Part shown: positions 16,918 through 25,491 of the stretch, piece by piece
Position numbering within the stretch: the stretch's first letter is position 1
How the letters are laid out: each line of letters begins with the position of its first letter
Origin: Paenibacillus piri
GTDB taxonomy: Bacteria > Bacillota > Bacilli > Paenibacillales > NBRC-103111
Reading direction: 5' to 3'
Assembly: GCF_004354045.1 (NCBI RefSeq)
Contig: NZ_SMRT01000028.1
Location: 1 to 60,729 of the forward strand
Length of the DNA stretch: 60,729 bases
Made by a program: the position numbers and the translations under genes
The notes under the pieces: generated by a model
The model's input: the letters and a program-made list of their open reading frames with translations, nothing else
What the model was told of the DNA's origin: nothing
The model's database searches: none

Positions 16918-17367
16918 TTGGTTATGACGATTTTGGAAAACAAAACGATTGTGAGACGTTGGGTGGATGAAGTTCTCAATAAGCATGATTTGTCGGTGCT
17001 GGGTAGTTTGGTTATGCCAGATGTAGTTAATCATGCCGTACTCGTTGCTGAGTTGCGCTATGGATTTGAAAATTTTAAAAGAGCGATTGGTGCATTGCTT
17101 GTGGCGTTTCCCGATCATCATATGGAAATTGAGGATATGGGGGCAGAGGAAGATAAGGTTTGGTATCGCGGGACAAGGAGCGGGACGCATCTCGGGCCGG
17201 GTCCTCTCCCGGGAATCAAACCATCAGGTAAGTATGTCGCCGTGCAACATATCCATATCCTGCGCCTGGAGAACGGTAAGATCGCTGACCACTGGGCTAT
17301 CCGCGATGATCTAGGTTTTCTGCAGCAAATTGGTCTGTTTCCCGCGCCAGGACAGCGTTCATCCTAG
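16918..17367 (+). CDS. Ester cyclase / SnoaL-like protein
   Basis: About 149 residues of the SnoaL-like fold: RRWVDEVLNKHDLSVL at the N-terminus, then FPDHHMEIEDM, VWYRGTRSGTHLG and GKIADHWAIRDDLGFLQQIG. Such proteins form a small cone-shaped barrel and act as polyketide cyclases or ring hydrolases. The TTG start has AGAAGG seven bases upstream; an ATG two codons later is the alternative. Divergent from MarR and followed by a methyltransferase and efflux gene, it looks like part of a small detoxification set. Confidence 0.8.
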   Translation: MVMTILENKTIVRRWVDEVLNKHDLSVLGSLVMPDVVNHAVLVAELRYGFENFKRAIGALLVAFPDHHMEIEDMGAEEDKVWYRGTRSGTHLGPGPLPGIKPSGKYVAVQHIHILRLENGKIADHWAIRDDLGFLQQIGLFPAPGQRSS

Positions 17368-17446
17368 TCCATGAGAATCTTTTCAAGTCTGGAATCTGGA
17401 GTCTCGAATTTCGCTACTACACGACCGAAAGGATTGATAACCAGCC

Positions 17447-18268
17447 ATGTACTATGACCAAAAGGTAAATATGCATTATGGAAAGGTGGACCTTGGTACT
17501 ACAATCCTTGACGCTTTGCGAGCATCAGGCAAAGACTCTAATCATCTCCATCTTGACGACCTTGAACCTATAGATCAGCTTCATATTCGGGGGAAAGCAG
17601 CAACGCTTGACCTCCTGCGACGTGTTCCCCTCAGTGCAGGTATGAACGTTCTAGATGTAGGCGGCGGGATGGGGGGGACTGCTCGATTATTCGCAGCATC
17701 GCGGGGATGTCATGTCACCGTTCTCGACCTTACCGCGGAATACTGCCGAGTAGGAGAGATGCTCACGAAACGAACGGGGTTAAGCGATCTTATCCTTTTT
17801 AAGCACGGCAATGCACTTGATCTACCTTTTTCACATGACGCCTTCGATGCTATCTGGACCCAACATGCTTCGTTAAATATAGCTGATAAAGCACGGTTCT
17901 ACCAAGAAATTTCCCGAGTTCTTAAACCGGGTGGTCATTTTACGTTCTTTGATATCGTTGCCGGCCCGGTGCAGCCCGTTCATTTTCCCGTTCCTTGGGC
18001 AACTGATTCAGCCTTGAGCTTTCTTATTTATCCTGAAACCCTTCGTGAATTGCTGGTCAATACGAAGTTTAAAGAGGTGAGCTGGCGCGATTGCAGTGCA
18101 GAAGCGCTGAACTGGTTCAGAGATGCGTCACAAGGAAAATCTTCTTCTACGCTTGGTCCACAGATCCTTTTCGGATCAACATTCAAAGAGATGTTTCTCA
18201 ATGTGTTTGCGAACCTGAATGAAGAAAGAATTCTCGTTATTGAGGGAGTGTTTGAACGAGGAACATAA
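17447..18268 (+). CDS. SAM-dependent methyltransferase (class I)
   Basis: 273 residues with motif I VLDVGGGMGGTARLFA near residues 67-82, the acidic end of strand two (VTVLDLT), a GNALDLPFSHDAFDAIW motif, and VLKPGGHFTFFD. The pattern is closest to UbiE/sarcosine-type small-molecule methyltransferases. It lies 79 bases after the ester cyclase and 97 bases before an efflux pump in the same direction. The ribosome site is weak (AAAGGA, far from the ATG). The substrate is unknown. Confidence 0.85.
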   Translation: MYYDQKVNMHYGKVDLGTTILDALRASGKDSNHLHLDDLEPIDQLHIRGKAATLDLLRRVPLSAGMNVLDVGGGMGGTARLFAASRGCHVTVLDLTAEYCRVGEMLTKRTGLSDLILFKHGNALDLPFSHDAFDAIWTQHASLNIADKARFYQEISRVLKPGGHFTFFDIVAGPVQPVHFPVPWATDSALSFLIYPETLRELLVNTKFKEVSWRDCSAEALNWFRDASQGKSSSTLGPQILFGSTFKEMFLNVFANLNEERILVIEGVFERGT

Positions 18269-18365
18269 TTTCATCAAAGCTTCCTATGCTTTATTACAGT
18301 TACCCAAAAATGTAAGCCCTGAAAGACTTGTCTTAGTAAAACTTAATGGGGAGATGTGATTATTT

Positions 18366-19769
18366 TTGGCAGAATTGAATGTCAAAACAAAAAACGGTTG
18401 GGTTTTGTTTCTTGCCTCGATTGCATCGTTCATGGTCGCGCTGGACACGTTGGTCGTTTCAACTTCCCTGAGTAAGATCCGGTTGGATCTCGGCGCTTCT
18501 ATTGAAGGACTGGAATGGACGGTGAACGCCTATAGTCTGTGCTTCGCGGTGTTTTTATTGACTGCTGCGGCTCTCGGTGATCGGTTCGGCCGCCGTAGAT
18601 TATTTGCAACTGGTATTGGCGTGTTCACGGCTACATCGGCAGCGTGTGCACTGTCTGAGAGCCTAGGTTGGCTAATCGCGTTTCGTGCCGTTCAAGGTAT
18701 AGGTGCGTCACTGATTATGCCGCTATCCGTAGCCCTCTTGAGCGCGGCATTCCCTCCAGAACGGAGGGCGAAGGTACTTGGCGTTTTCAGCGGTGTTACG
18801 GGGCTGGCTGTGCTAGCGGGTCCAGTTGTGGGAGGGGCAGTCGCCGAGGGGCTTGCGTGGCAATGGATCTTCTGGCTCAACGTCCCGATTGGGCTGCTCA
18901 TTATTTTTCCGGTATGGAGCTGGAATGGAGAGAGCTTTGGAACAAACACCGCCCTTGACATTCGCGGTCTCTTGTTAGCGACAGGCGGGGCGCTCGGGCT
19001 AGTGTGGGGGCTCATTCGCAGCAACAGCGTTGGCTGGAACAGCCTGGAAGTGTTATCGACTTTGGCCGTTGGCATCTTACTGACTATTTTGTTTGTGATC
19101 TGGGAACTGCACACACGAGAATCGATGCTGCCAATGCGCTTGTTTCGCTCTCGCGCGTTTTTTATAGGTAATGCCGCTAACTATTTGCTCAATACCTCGC
19201 TGGTCAGCGCTTTGTTCTTTCTAGCACAGTATCTGCAGATCGCTCAGGGATATGGACCGCTGGACGCAGGGGTGAGAATGCTGCCCTGGACCGCGACATT
19301 ATTTATTGTCGCGCCGGTAGCAGGCAATTTGGTCAACCGGATCGGCGAGCGCCCGCTCATCGTTGGTGGACTCTTATTGCAATCACTGGGGATGATGTGG
19401 ATCGGGATAATCGCAGATCCCGGCACCGCCTACAATGAATTTATTGCACCACTTATTATCGCCGGATTTGGTGTATCCATGGTACAACCTACTTCCATGA
19501 GTGCTGTTGTCGGTTCGGTTGCGCCAAGCGAGATCGGAAAGGCATCTGGCGCATTCAATATGTTGCAGCTCGGCGGCGTATTTGGCATTGCGATCATAGC
19601 TACTGTGTTCACAGCAAATGGCAATTATAGCTCTGCCCAATCGTTTAACACCGGATTCGCACCTGCAATCAGCATATCCAGCGTTTTATCGTTGGCAGGT
19701 GCGCTTGTAGCGATTGGGCTGCCTAGGAGGCGTAAGGTGCCGATCATTCATGAAAAGGCAAAGGTCTAA
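18366..19769 (+). CDS. DHA2-type MFS drug efflux transporter
   Basis: 467 residues with about fourteen membrane helices. Family motifs: MVALDTLVVSTSL in helix 1, LGDRFGRRR (motif A), FRAVQGIGASLIMP (motif B) and GPVVGGAVAEGLAWQWIFWLNVPIG (motif C; positions about 150-175). It is a proton-driven exporter of toxic organic compounds. The TTG start has a weak GGGGAGA site. It probably works with the upstream cyclase and methyltransferase. Confidence 0.9.
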   Translation: MAELNVKTKNGWVLFLASIASFMVALDTLVVSTSLSKIRLDLGASIEGLEWTVNAYSLCFAVFLLTAAALGDRFGRRRLFATGIGVFTATSAACALSESLGWLIAFRAVQGIGASLIMPLSVALLSAAFPPERRAKVLGVFSGVTGLAVLAGPVVGGAVAEGLAWQWIFWLNVPIGLLIIFPVWSWNGESFGTNTALDIRGLLLATGGALGLVWGLIRSNSVGWNSLEVLSTLAVGILLTILFVIWELHTRESMLPMRLFRSRAFFIGNAANYLLNTSLVSALFFLAQYLQIAQGYGPLDAGVRMLPWTATLFIVAPVAGNLVNRIGERPLIVGGLLLQSLGMMWIGIIADPGTAYNEFIAPLIIAGFGVSMVQPTSMSAVVGSVAPSEIGKASGAFNMLQLGGVFGIAIIATVFTANGNYSSAQSFNTGFAPAISISSVLSLAGALVAIGLPRRRKVPIIHEKAKV

Positions 19770-19801
19770 GAAAGAGCCGTTTCAACGAAGATTCATTATA
19801 A

Positions 19802-19960
19802 ACAGGGGTACAATGGCGAGTGGTGCATGCGGATTTAAGTAATCTTACCGATTTAATGGATTTTACCCATGAACACTGCAGCAGAGTTCCTGTTTTCGGA
19901 TACGTCGGCGATTATCGCTGTGAAAGCTGTTATTTGGAAAATGAAAAAAACGAGTACTGA
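19802..19960 (+). pseudogene. Tail of a small Cys-containing protein
   Basis: One frame reads TDLMDFTHEHCSRVPVFGYV, then GDYRCESCYLENEKNEY and stop. There is no start codon with a ribosome site, so this is probably a leftover 3' end. The CxxC pair hints at metal binding. Family not recognised. Confidence 0.3.
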
Positions 19961-20017
19961 TGTCTCGGCTTTAATAGTCATTAAAAACTAATTATTGAAA
20001 ATCAATTTTCAAATAAA

Positions 20018-20146
20018 GTTCTTGTCATTTATGACATCAAGTTCAAACATGGTTTCATTAGAAGTCGCATGTAATACGGCTTTTTCATTTTATGCCATAA
20101 AGTTCTTGTCAGAATAGACGACAAGAACTTTATGGCATTCCCGACG
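20018..20146. repeat. TGTCGG-family repeat, copy C (divergent)
   Basis: The left half is degraded, but the palindrome with GCCATAAAGTTCTTGTC arms and the closing ATTCCCGACG are clear. The interior hairpin is reduced to TAATACGGCTTTTTC. It lies just before the IS110 element. Confidence 0.65.
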
Positions 20147-20240
20147 GGGCGTTGCTACTGGAAGAGGATGAGCGTGAATCGGTGGCCTCGTTAAGCTAAA
20201 CATTCCTGTTAAGGCTAAGTAATCGCCTTTGCCAAAAAAG

Positions 20241-20302
20241 GAGCGCCCCGGTATGATGGGTTGTCCACGGGTTCGAAACCCAACACCATCAAGGAGGCGC
20301 TC
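20241..20302 (+). ncRNA. Candidate IS110 bridge RNA hairpin
   Basis: GAGCGCC pairs with GGCGCTC at the base, then GATGGGTT with AACCCA and CCATC, leaving a loop around GTCCACGGGTTCG. It lies directly upstream of the transposase. IS110-group elements encode in this place an RNA that guides the recombinase to its target. The full RNA may extend farther upstream. A second copy (53137-53197) keeps the stems and differs in loop bases. Confidence 0.55.
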
Positions 20303-20306
20303 TTAT

Positions 20307-21576
20307 ATGAAGTTTAACCAATCGCAAAAGCAAAATCAACGAATTGAACGAATCAGTACCTCTCACCTTGTTGTAAGTATCGATATGGCCAAAGAGACTC
20401 ATGTCGCACAAGCAACGAACTATCGCGGGATCGTACTTACAAATCGCCATCTCTCGTTTAGTAATAGCATAGAAGGATATGAAAAGCTGCAACGATGGAT
20501 AGAAGGACTCCAGCAAAAGAACCGATTAAATAGCGTTATTATTGGCATGGAGCCAACAGGACATTATTGGTGGAACTTAGCGAACTGGCTAACCATCAAA
20601 GAAATTAACGTCGTTCTGGTGAATCCTGCGACGACTAAAAGAAATAAGGAGAATCGGGATAATTCTCCCTCTAAAAACGATCCGAAGGATGCTCTTGTCA
20701 TTGCAGATGTAGTAAGTCGCGGCTTCTACTATGAATACACACAACAAAGTCATGGTTTCCAAAGGTTACGTACCGTGATGAGCGACAGAGAGTTTTGGGT
20801 AGCCGTGTCCGATTGCAGAATCGGATTATCCGTTGGTTGGATATTCGTTTTCCGGAGTATACATCGGTGTTTAAGGATTGGACTTGTAAACGTTCAATGG
20901 CCACATTGAAAGAGTTGCCATCGCCACAAGATCTCGCATCGTTTTCTGTGGCAGATTTGATTACGACGTGGAAGAAGCAGGTGGCTCTACAGGGATACAG
21001 AAAGCCGCTGAACTTATTGCTCTGGCCAAGAGGAGTGTGGGAGATACAACGGCTTTGGACGAGGCAAAGCATGATTTAAAGCGACTCATTGAAGAGTATG
21101 AACGTATCGTGGATATGCTGGAGGAAATACAACAGCAGATCCTTACTTTACTTAGTGAGATCCCCATGGCCGGTCAGCTCCGATCTATGAAGGGGCTTGG
21201 CCCGATCTTCGTAGCAGCAATTTTAGCTGGTGCCGGCGACCTAAGACAATATGCACATGGACGTCAGTTACTGCGAAAGGCAGGCCTTAATCTTGCCGAA
21301 AGCACGTCGGGGAAGCGAAAGGGGCAGATAGTTCTGTCGAAACGCGGGGATTCCACACTACGCAAATATATGTTTCTTGCTGCCATACAACTGATAGGAG
21401 TCAATCCTGTTTTTCGAGAGCTGCATGAACATAACGTTAAAGTGAAGCAAATGAAGAGACAACAATCTGTACTTAAACTGGTGGGAAAAGTGGCTAGGAT
21501 TCTGGTCAGTATCGTCCAAACAGGAGAAATATTTTCGCCTGAGAAAGCAAGAAAGGCTTTTGCTCTTGCTGCATAA
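20307..21576 (+). pseudogene. IS110-family DEDD transposase, frameshifted
   Basis: ATG 20307 follows AAGGAGG. The N-terminal RuvC-like domain is intact (VVSIDMAKETHVAQA, IGMEPTGHYWW, KNDPKDALVIADV), carrying the D-E-D-D residues. The frame shifts near 20790 and again near 20965. The C-terminal Transposase_20 domain then resumes (GQLRSMKGLGPIFVAAILAGAGD, LNLAESTSGKRKGQ) and ends at 21576. The protein cannot be made as one chain, so this copy is dead unless supplied in trans. Confidence 0.85.
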
Positions 21577-22109
21577 ACACTTGCAATACCACGTAGGTTG
21601 ACTCATTCGCAGGATTTTTACAAAGAAAGCACGGAGAACCGAGTTCCTGCCCGAGAAGGGCTTAGACCCGTCCGCTAAACGCAATCGGTCTCCACACCTT
21701 GGATAAGTATGACGATGGAATGTAAGGGCTTAGACCTGTTGAGCCATGGGATGGTAAACTCCAGGGCATCTTGTGGAGAATGCGTGCAGTAGATAACAGC
21801 CCTGGGGAAATGTTCAAGAGCGTTTCTTCTATTCCCGCATGCCTTAAAAAGGATTTCAACGGTGGATACAACTTACTTTCGTGTCAACCCTTGCAGTACA
21901 AGGTGTTGAAATCCTGCGAATGAGTGAGAATACGTAAGATAAACCCTTAAAACCGAGGGAAGGGCAGGATAGTTTAGTTATAAACGTACTTTCCAAAAAA
22001 GTTTGTGATAAACTGTTTGAAGCACAAGCCTAACTGTCAAGTGTGTGTAAGTTATAATAGGTAAACAAATGAGCAGCGAACAAAATTTGTATTAGGAGGA
22101 GTATCTGCC
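21577..22109. other. IS110 3' non-coding end and promoter of the acetyltransferase
   Basis: The first 350 bases are IS110 3' sequence with a 17-base inverted repeat at its edges and an internal duplicated GGGCTTAGACC(C/T)GT segment (21659 and 21728). The remainder holds a TATAAT-like box near 22045 and the ribosome site of the next gene. No protein is encoded. Confidence 0.5.
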
Positions 22110-22649
22110 ATGCGCATAGAAACTCAAAATGTTGTTATAAGAACCTTGGAAAAAAAAGATGCTAAAAGATTTTATTCAATTGCCAGGGAATCGGCTGTAT
22201 ACCGTTATATGCCAGATTGGGCTGACGGACGCGCACATCCGAAGGATTATTATGGATTGATTGATCAGTATCAAAAGCAATCGGATAATACGGATATTTC
22301 CATTGGCCGTTCCTACGCGATTGCCTTGCCAAACACCGATGAGATGATTGGTAGCATAGGGGTGGGGCTTAAAGAGAAGCTAAATGAAATCGAACTGGGA
22401 TATTTCATGTCGGAAAAACATCAAAGGAACGGATATACCAGAGAAGCGATAAGTGCCTTGGCAGAATGGTGCTTTGAGGTATCTGATGTTAAGTATTTAA
22501 TCCTGACAATTAATTGTGCCAATGTTCCCTCGAACAAATTGGCTGAAAAATGTGGATTTAAATTGCTTGAAAGACGAACGCCAATAGGGGATAACCAATT
22601 TTATATGGAAAATGATAGTTACTTTTATTACAGAAGCTACAGAAAATAA
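22110..22649 (+). CDS. GNAT-family N-acetyltransferase (RimJ/RimL type)
   Basis: 179 residues. Typical features: VVIRTLEKKDAKRFYSIARES at the N-terminus, IGSIGVGLKEKLNEIELGYFMSEKHQRNGYTREAISAL (acetyl-CoA pyrophosphate loop, around residues 75-115) and CANVPSNKLAEKCGFKLLERR near the end. It would transfer an acetyl group from acetyl-CoA to an amine on a protein or small molecule. TTAGGAGGAG precedes the ATG. It stands alone after the IS110 relic. Confidence 0.88.
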   Translation: MRIETQNVVIRTLEKKDAKRFYSIARESAVYRYMPDWADGRAHPKDYYGLIDQYQKQSDNTDISIGRSYAIALPNTDEMIGSIGVGLKEKLNEIELGYFMSEKHQRNGYTREAISALAEWCFEVSDVKYLILTINCANVPSNKLAEKCGFKLLERRTPIGDNQFYMENDSYFYYRSYRK

Positions 22650-22907
22650 GCATTTGTTTCCGATGGCTCCCAATCAGCCGTAAGCGATTTGTTGTGTCCA
22701 ATCAAAACTAAAAATGCTTTGATATTGTAAGACGACAAGAAAAAAGACAAGAACGTATATGGCTAATCGTGATTGATATGGATTCTCATTACAGATGTAG
22801 TTTTTAGCATTTTATAATACGTGGCTGAGCAGGGTTGAAAGAAGCACCGAGTGCGATAAGCTGATGCCCGCAAAAACGGAGTTACAAAGCTAAACTGGCT
22901 TCAGGCA

Positions 22908-23002
22908 TTAAGCTAAACGGGTAACGATAATGGAATAACCAGGGAGCAGATTGCCGCGGCAGCTGCTCCCTGGTTTCGTTAAAGTAACGGGGAGGACAAT
23001 CG
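22908..23002. repeat. TAACGGG-hairpin repeat
   Basis: Borders TAAACGGGTAACGATAA and AGTAACGGGGAGGACAA flank a strong hairpin with CCAGGGAGCAG/CTGCTCCCTGG arms. Together with the A/T flanks it could terminate transcripts from both sides. The rest of 22650-22907 shows no gene. Confidence 0.75.
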
Positions 23003-23024
23003 TTTCGTGAATACTATTCCATTA

Positions 23025-23471
23025 TCAGGCGGCTGAACGATTCCGTAGGATAAAGCGGAGACCCATTCCGATCAAGACACCGATACATAAACCGAATAAC
23101 CCAAGCCATATAGCCCCAAGGAAATCCTTCGAAAAAATAACCCCAATCGTCCCGATGAAGGCCCCGAACGCAAAAGGGATTACAGCGTACGGCTTTGTGC
23201 CTCCCCCGGCATCCTTATAGGCATCCCAAATCCCGTACATATAGACGCAGGGATAAAACAATAACCATTGGTAATTCGTTTGGGCGATGGTTGCCTGGAA
23301 ATCGCCGTGGAAACTGGATATAATGATTAAATTCAAATTGGACTTCGAGTTAATTAAAAACTCCAAAACGATCAGCAAAATGCCCTTTATATATTTGCCG
23401 TTAAGAAGTTGACCGAATCCCGGGAGAGCCACGCTCCACAATATCGCCTCGATGCGGGATGTCCTGGCCAT
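23025..23471 (-). CDS. TM2-like integral membrane protein
   Basis: 148 residues with four membrane segments. The N-terminus (LWSVALPGFGQLLNGKYIKGILLIVLEFLIN, residues about 12-40) resembles TM2/DUF5683-type domains. It lies four bases after the DUF3231 gene, so the two are one operon. This pair recurs in spore-forming Firmicutes, but a sporulation role is only inferred. Confidence 0.75.
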   Translation of the reverse strand: MARTSRIEAILWSVALPGFGQLLNGKYIKGILLIVLEFLINSKSNLNLIIISSFHGDFQATIAQTNYQWLLFYPCVYMYGIWDAYKDAGGGTKPYAVIPFAFGAFIGTIGVIFSKDFLGAIWLGLFGLCIGVLIGMGLRFILRNRSAA

Positions 23472-23475
23472 AGCA

Positions 23476-24513
23476 CTACGATGAAGTTAATGCGTCACGA
23501 TCCGCCGCTTGCGGAGGTTGTTCCATCCAGCCTAAATCAATCATAATATTTGCACCGTCTTCTACGTAATTTCCCACCTCGGCAATAAACCTCGTGTAAA
23601 TGGCAGCAACGTCATGTCTTGAGCTGAAGGCTAGAGCATTACCGTACGTTCGGATTCGCATCGAAAACATGTCAAGCTTATGGGAAACCATCAATTTATC
23701 GGAAAACGGTGATACAATGGAATCGGTGACTAGATGATCCAGAAGCGTGTGAGTCGGCAAATCTTCTTTTCGCAGCAATTTGCTTAAAATATCATATTGC
23801 TTGGAGGCGATTTCCTTCCCTCTTATGAAGTAATTTCGAACCTGATCAAGCTTGGCCGCTTGGCAGAAGCCAACCAATACCGCTCTGCTGACCGCGTTGT
23901 TCTGAACGTTATCATAAAGATGAGTGATATCTATCGCATTGAGCGAACGGACATCCCCGAAGAAACCGTTCAAATAATCTTGCTTTTTCACGATATCGAT
24001 TTTTTTCGGGACAGGGATATAAGCCGGCTTGACCAAAAAACCTTTCGTATCGAGTAAATCGTTAACTTTGTTCATCAATTTGATCGTAGAATCGAGGCAA
24101 TCGGTAAAAAATTTCCGGATATCCGGACGGGTCATCAACGGTACGGCGATTCCGTATATATTCATCCCTGCTTTGCCAGTATACTTCAAGTAATGCAAGT
24201 AAAACTCATCAGCATACAGCCGGGGGGCCCCTAGGTTAACATCATCTTCGGTGAAGCCAGTCGGGACCGGATGATTTTCCCGAACGAAAATGTCCGTGAT
24301 TGTTTGCGTGAATCGATTGGCTAGCTGAAGCGCTTCTTCCAGGACGTTCCGGATTTCTACGTCATCCACATGTTGAAGAAAATAGCGCAGCACGCATCGG
24401 GACATACTGTTCCCTAAAAATGTCACCCATATTTTCCCTATTTCGGCAGATGTCAATTGATCAGATATATTTCCTTGCGTTAGGGTCGTGTTCTCGAATT
24501 CGAGTTTAGTCAC
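23476..24513 (-). CDS. DUF3231 family protein
   Basis: 345 residues in two similar halves, each a ferritin-like four-helix bundle: EIGKIWVTFLGNSMSRCVLRYFLQHV in the first half and LYDNVQNNAVSRAVLVGFCQAAKLD in the second. The two-copy layout is the hallmark of DUF3231, found mainly in Bacillales. No transmembrane segment. Its biochemical function is unknown; the family often accompanies small membrane proteins, as here. Confidence 0.85.
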   Translation of the reverse strand: MTKLEFENTTLTQGNISDQLTSAEIGKIWVTFLGNSMSRCVLRYFLQHVDDVEIRNVLEEALQLANRFTQTITDIFVRENHPVPTGFTEDDVNLGAPRLYADEFYLHYLKYTGKAGMNIYGIAVPLMTRPDIRKFFTDCLDSTIKLMNKVNDLLDTKGFLVKPAYIPVPKKIDIVKKQDYLNGFFGDVRSLNAIDITHLYDNVQNNAVSRAVLVGFCQAAKLDQVRNYFIRGKEIASKQYDILSKLLRKEDLPTHTLLDHLVTDSIVSPFSDKLMVSHKLDMFSMRIRTYGNALAFSSRHDVAAIYTRFIAEVGNYVEDGANIMIDLGWMEQPPQAADRDALTSS

Positions 24514-24860
24514 AGGGATTTTACCACCTTTTTTTCTTTAGGTTATCACAATACAGTTTTTTTATTCCGAGAACCGGTTTAATTCCCTTAAATTGGTTGT
24601 GTGAATAATAAAAGAAACGCGACGGAGTTTATTCATTCTTCGGATAGTAGACCAACGTTCAAGAACAATAGCCTTACATCTCTAGATGTCGAGTATATAC
24701 AAAGAAAGTGATAATGAGGCAACGAAAGCATCTCTTCCAGATCCTCTTGATCGTCCCAACTAACTGGCAGGTTAATTCCAATTATGGTAACAATTGGGTG
24801 GATGGTCTCGGTATATTCTAAAAGATATTAATTTCGAATTTTTTTGAGGTTTGGACATTT
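24514..24860. other. Intergenic region with a half TAACGGG border
   Basis: The first 60 bases should hold the promoter of the DUF3231 operon. AACTAACTGGCAGGTTAATTCC at 24758-24779 resembles one border of the TAACGGG repeats without its partner. I see no coding sequence. Confidence 0.4.
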
Positions 24861-25391
24861 ATGTTTGATTGGTTAGTGGAAATTGAAAAGCCTTACTCAA
24901 ATGAAAGTAGTTATCAAAGCTCCTTTAAAATGAAGAAGTTTGAATCACCCTTCGAACCAACTGACATCAGTGAAGTGGGGCAGCTATTTGCTGCATATTC
25001 TGTGATAATTGGTTCTGATGCAATGACACAAATTCCAACACCGAATGAGACTTCAATAAATATAATTAGCACAGAAATCATACCGCATTATACAGATGTT
25101 AAGGGGGTTTACATTGACGATGTGCTGCAAAGTATTAATGTAAAGGGATTAAAGCTAACTTCAAAAATAATTATTGGAAATAAGCTTAGAGGTGGGATTT
25201 ATCCAGTTGTAACAGATTTATATCGAAACGATGACTTAAACCTCCCTACTGGGAGACGGAGTTTGAAGTATTTTTCTATTCGAAAAAAAGATATTATCCC
25301 ACTAATTACTCGTGAAACTGAAAAGTTGGAACACTTTTTCAATAACACATTTTTTGCTGATACAGGTTCTGTTTTTCTTTGGTTTAGTTGA
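24861..25391 (+). CDS. Hypothetical protein, 176 residues
   Basis: The frame is intact, AT-rich, and has no recognised domain, signal peptide or membrane segment. It contains a run of polar and aromatic residues and a Lys/Arg-rich LKYFSIRKKDIIPLI segment. No strong ribosome site precedes the ATG (TTTTTGAGGT lies about eight bases upstream). Base composition differs from its neighbours, and it abuts a Tn3 relic, so it may be transposon cargo. Function unknown. Confidence 0.55.
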   Translation: MFDWLVEIEKPYSNESSYQSSFKMKKFESPFEPTDISEVGQLFAAYSVIIGSDAMTQIPTPNETSINIISTEIIPHYTDVKGVYIDDVLQSINVKGLKLTSKIIIGNKLRGGIYPVVTDLYRNDDLNLPTGRRSLKYFSIRKKDIIPLITRETEKLEHFFNNTFFADTGSVFLWFS

Positions 25392-25491
25392 AGAATGGAA
25401 ATGGCTCCTTTATGTTTGAGCCAAGCAAGAATAACCCCCGAACAGCTTGGAGGGGGCTGTGCTATCTAAATTCATCCGTTAATCCAAGCCC

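Larger units (their letters stand above)
20190..21925 (+). mobile_element. IS110-family insertion sequence, inactivated
   Basis: A DEDD transposase gene with two frameshifts is preceded by a structured non-coding leader and followed by about 350 non-coding bases. An inverted repeat (ACTCATTCGCAGGATTT at 21601-21617, complement ending at 21925) encloses the 3' non-coding part. IS110 elements have no classical terminal inverted repeats, so the ends are estimated. The leader has a second, solo copy near 53.1 kb. Confidence 0.75.
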
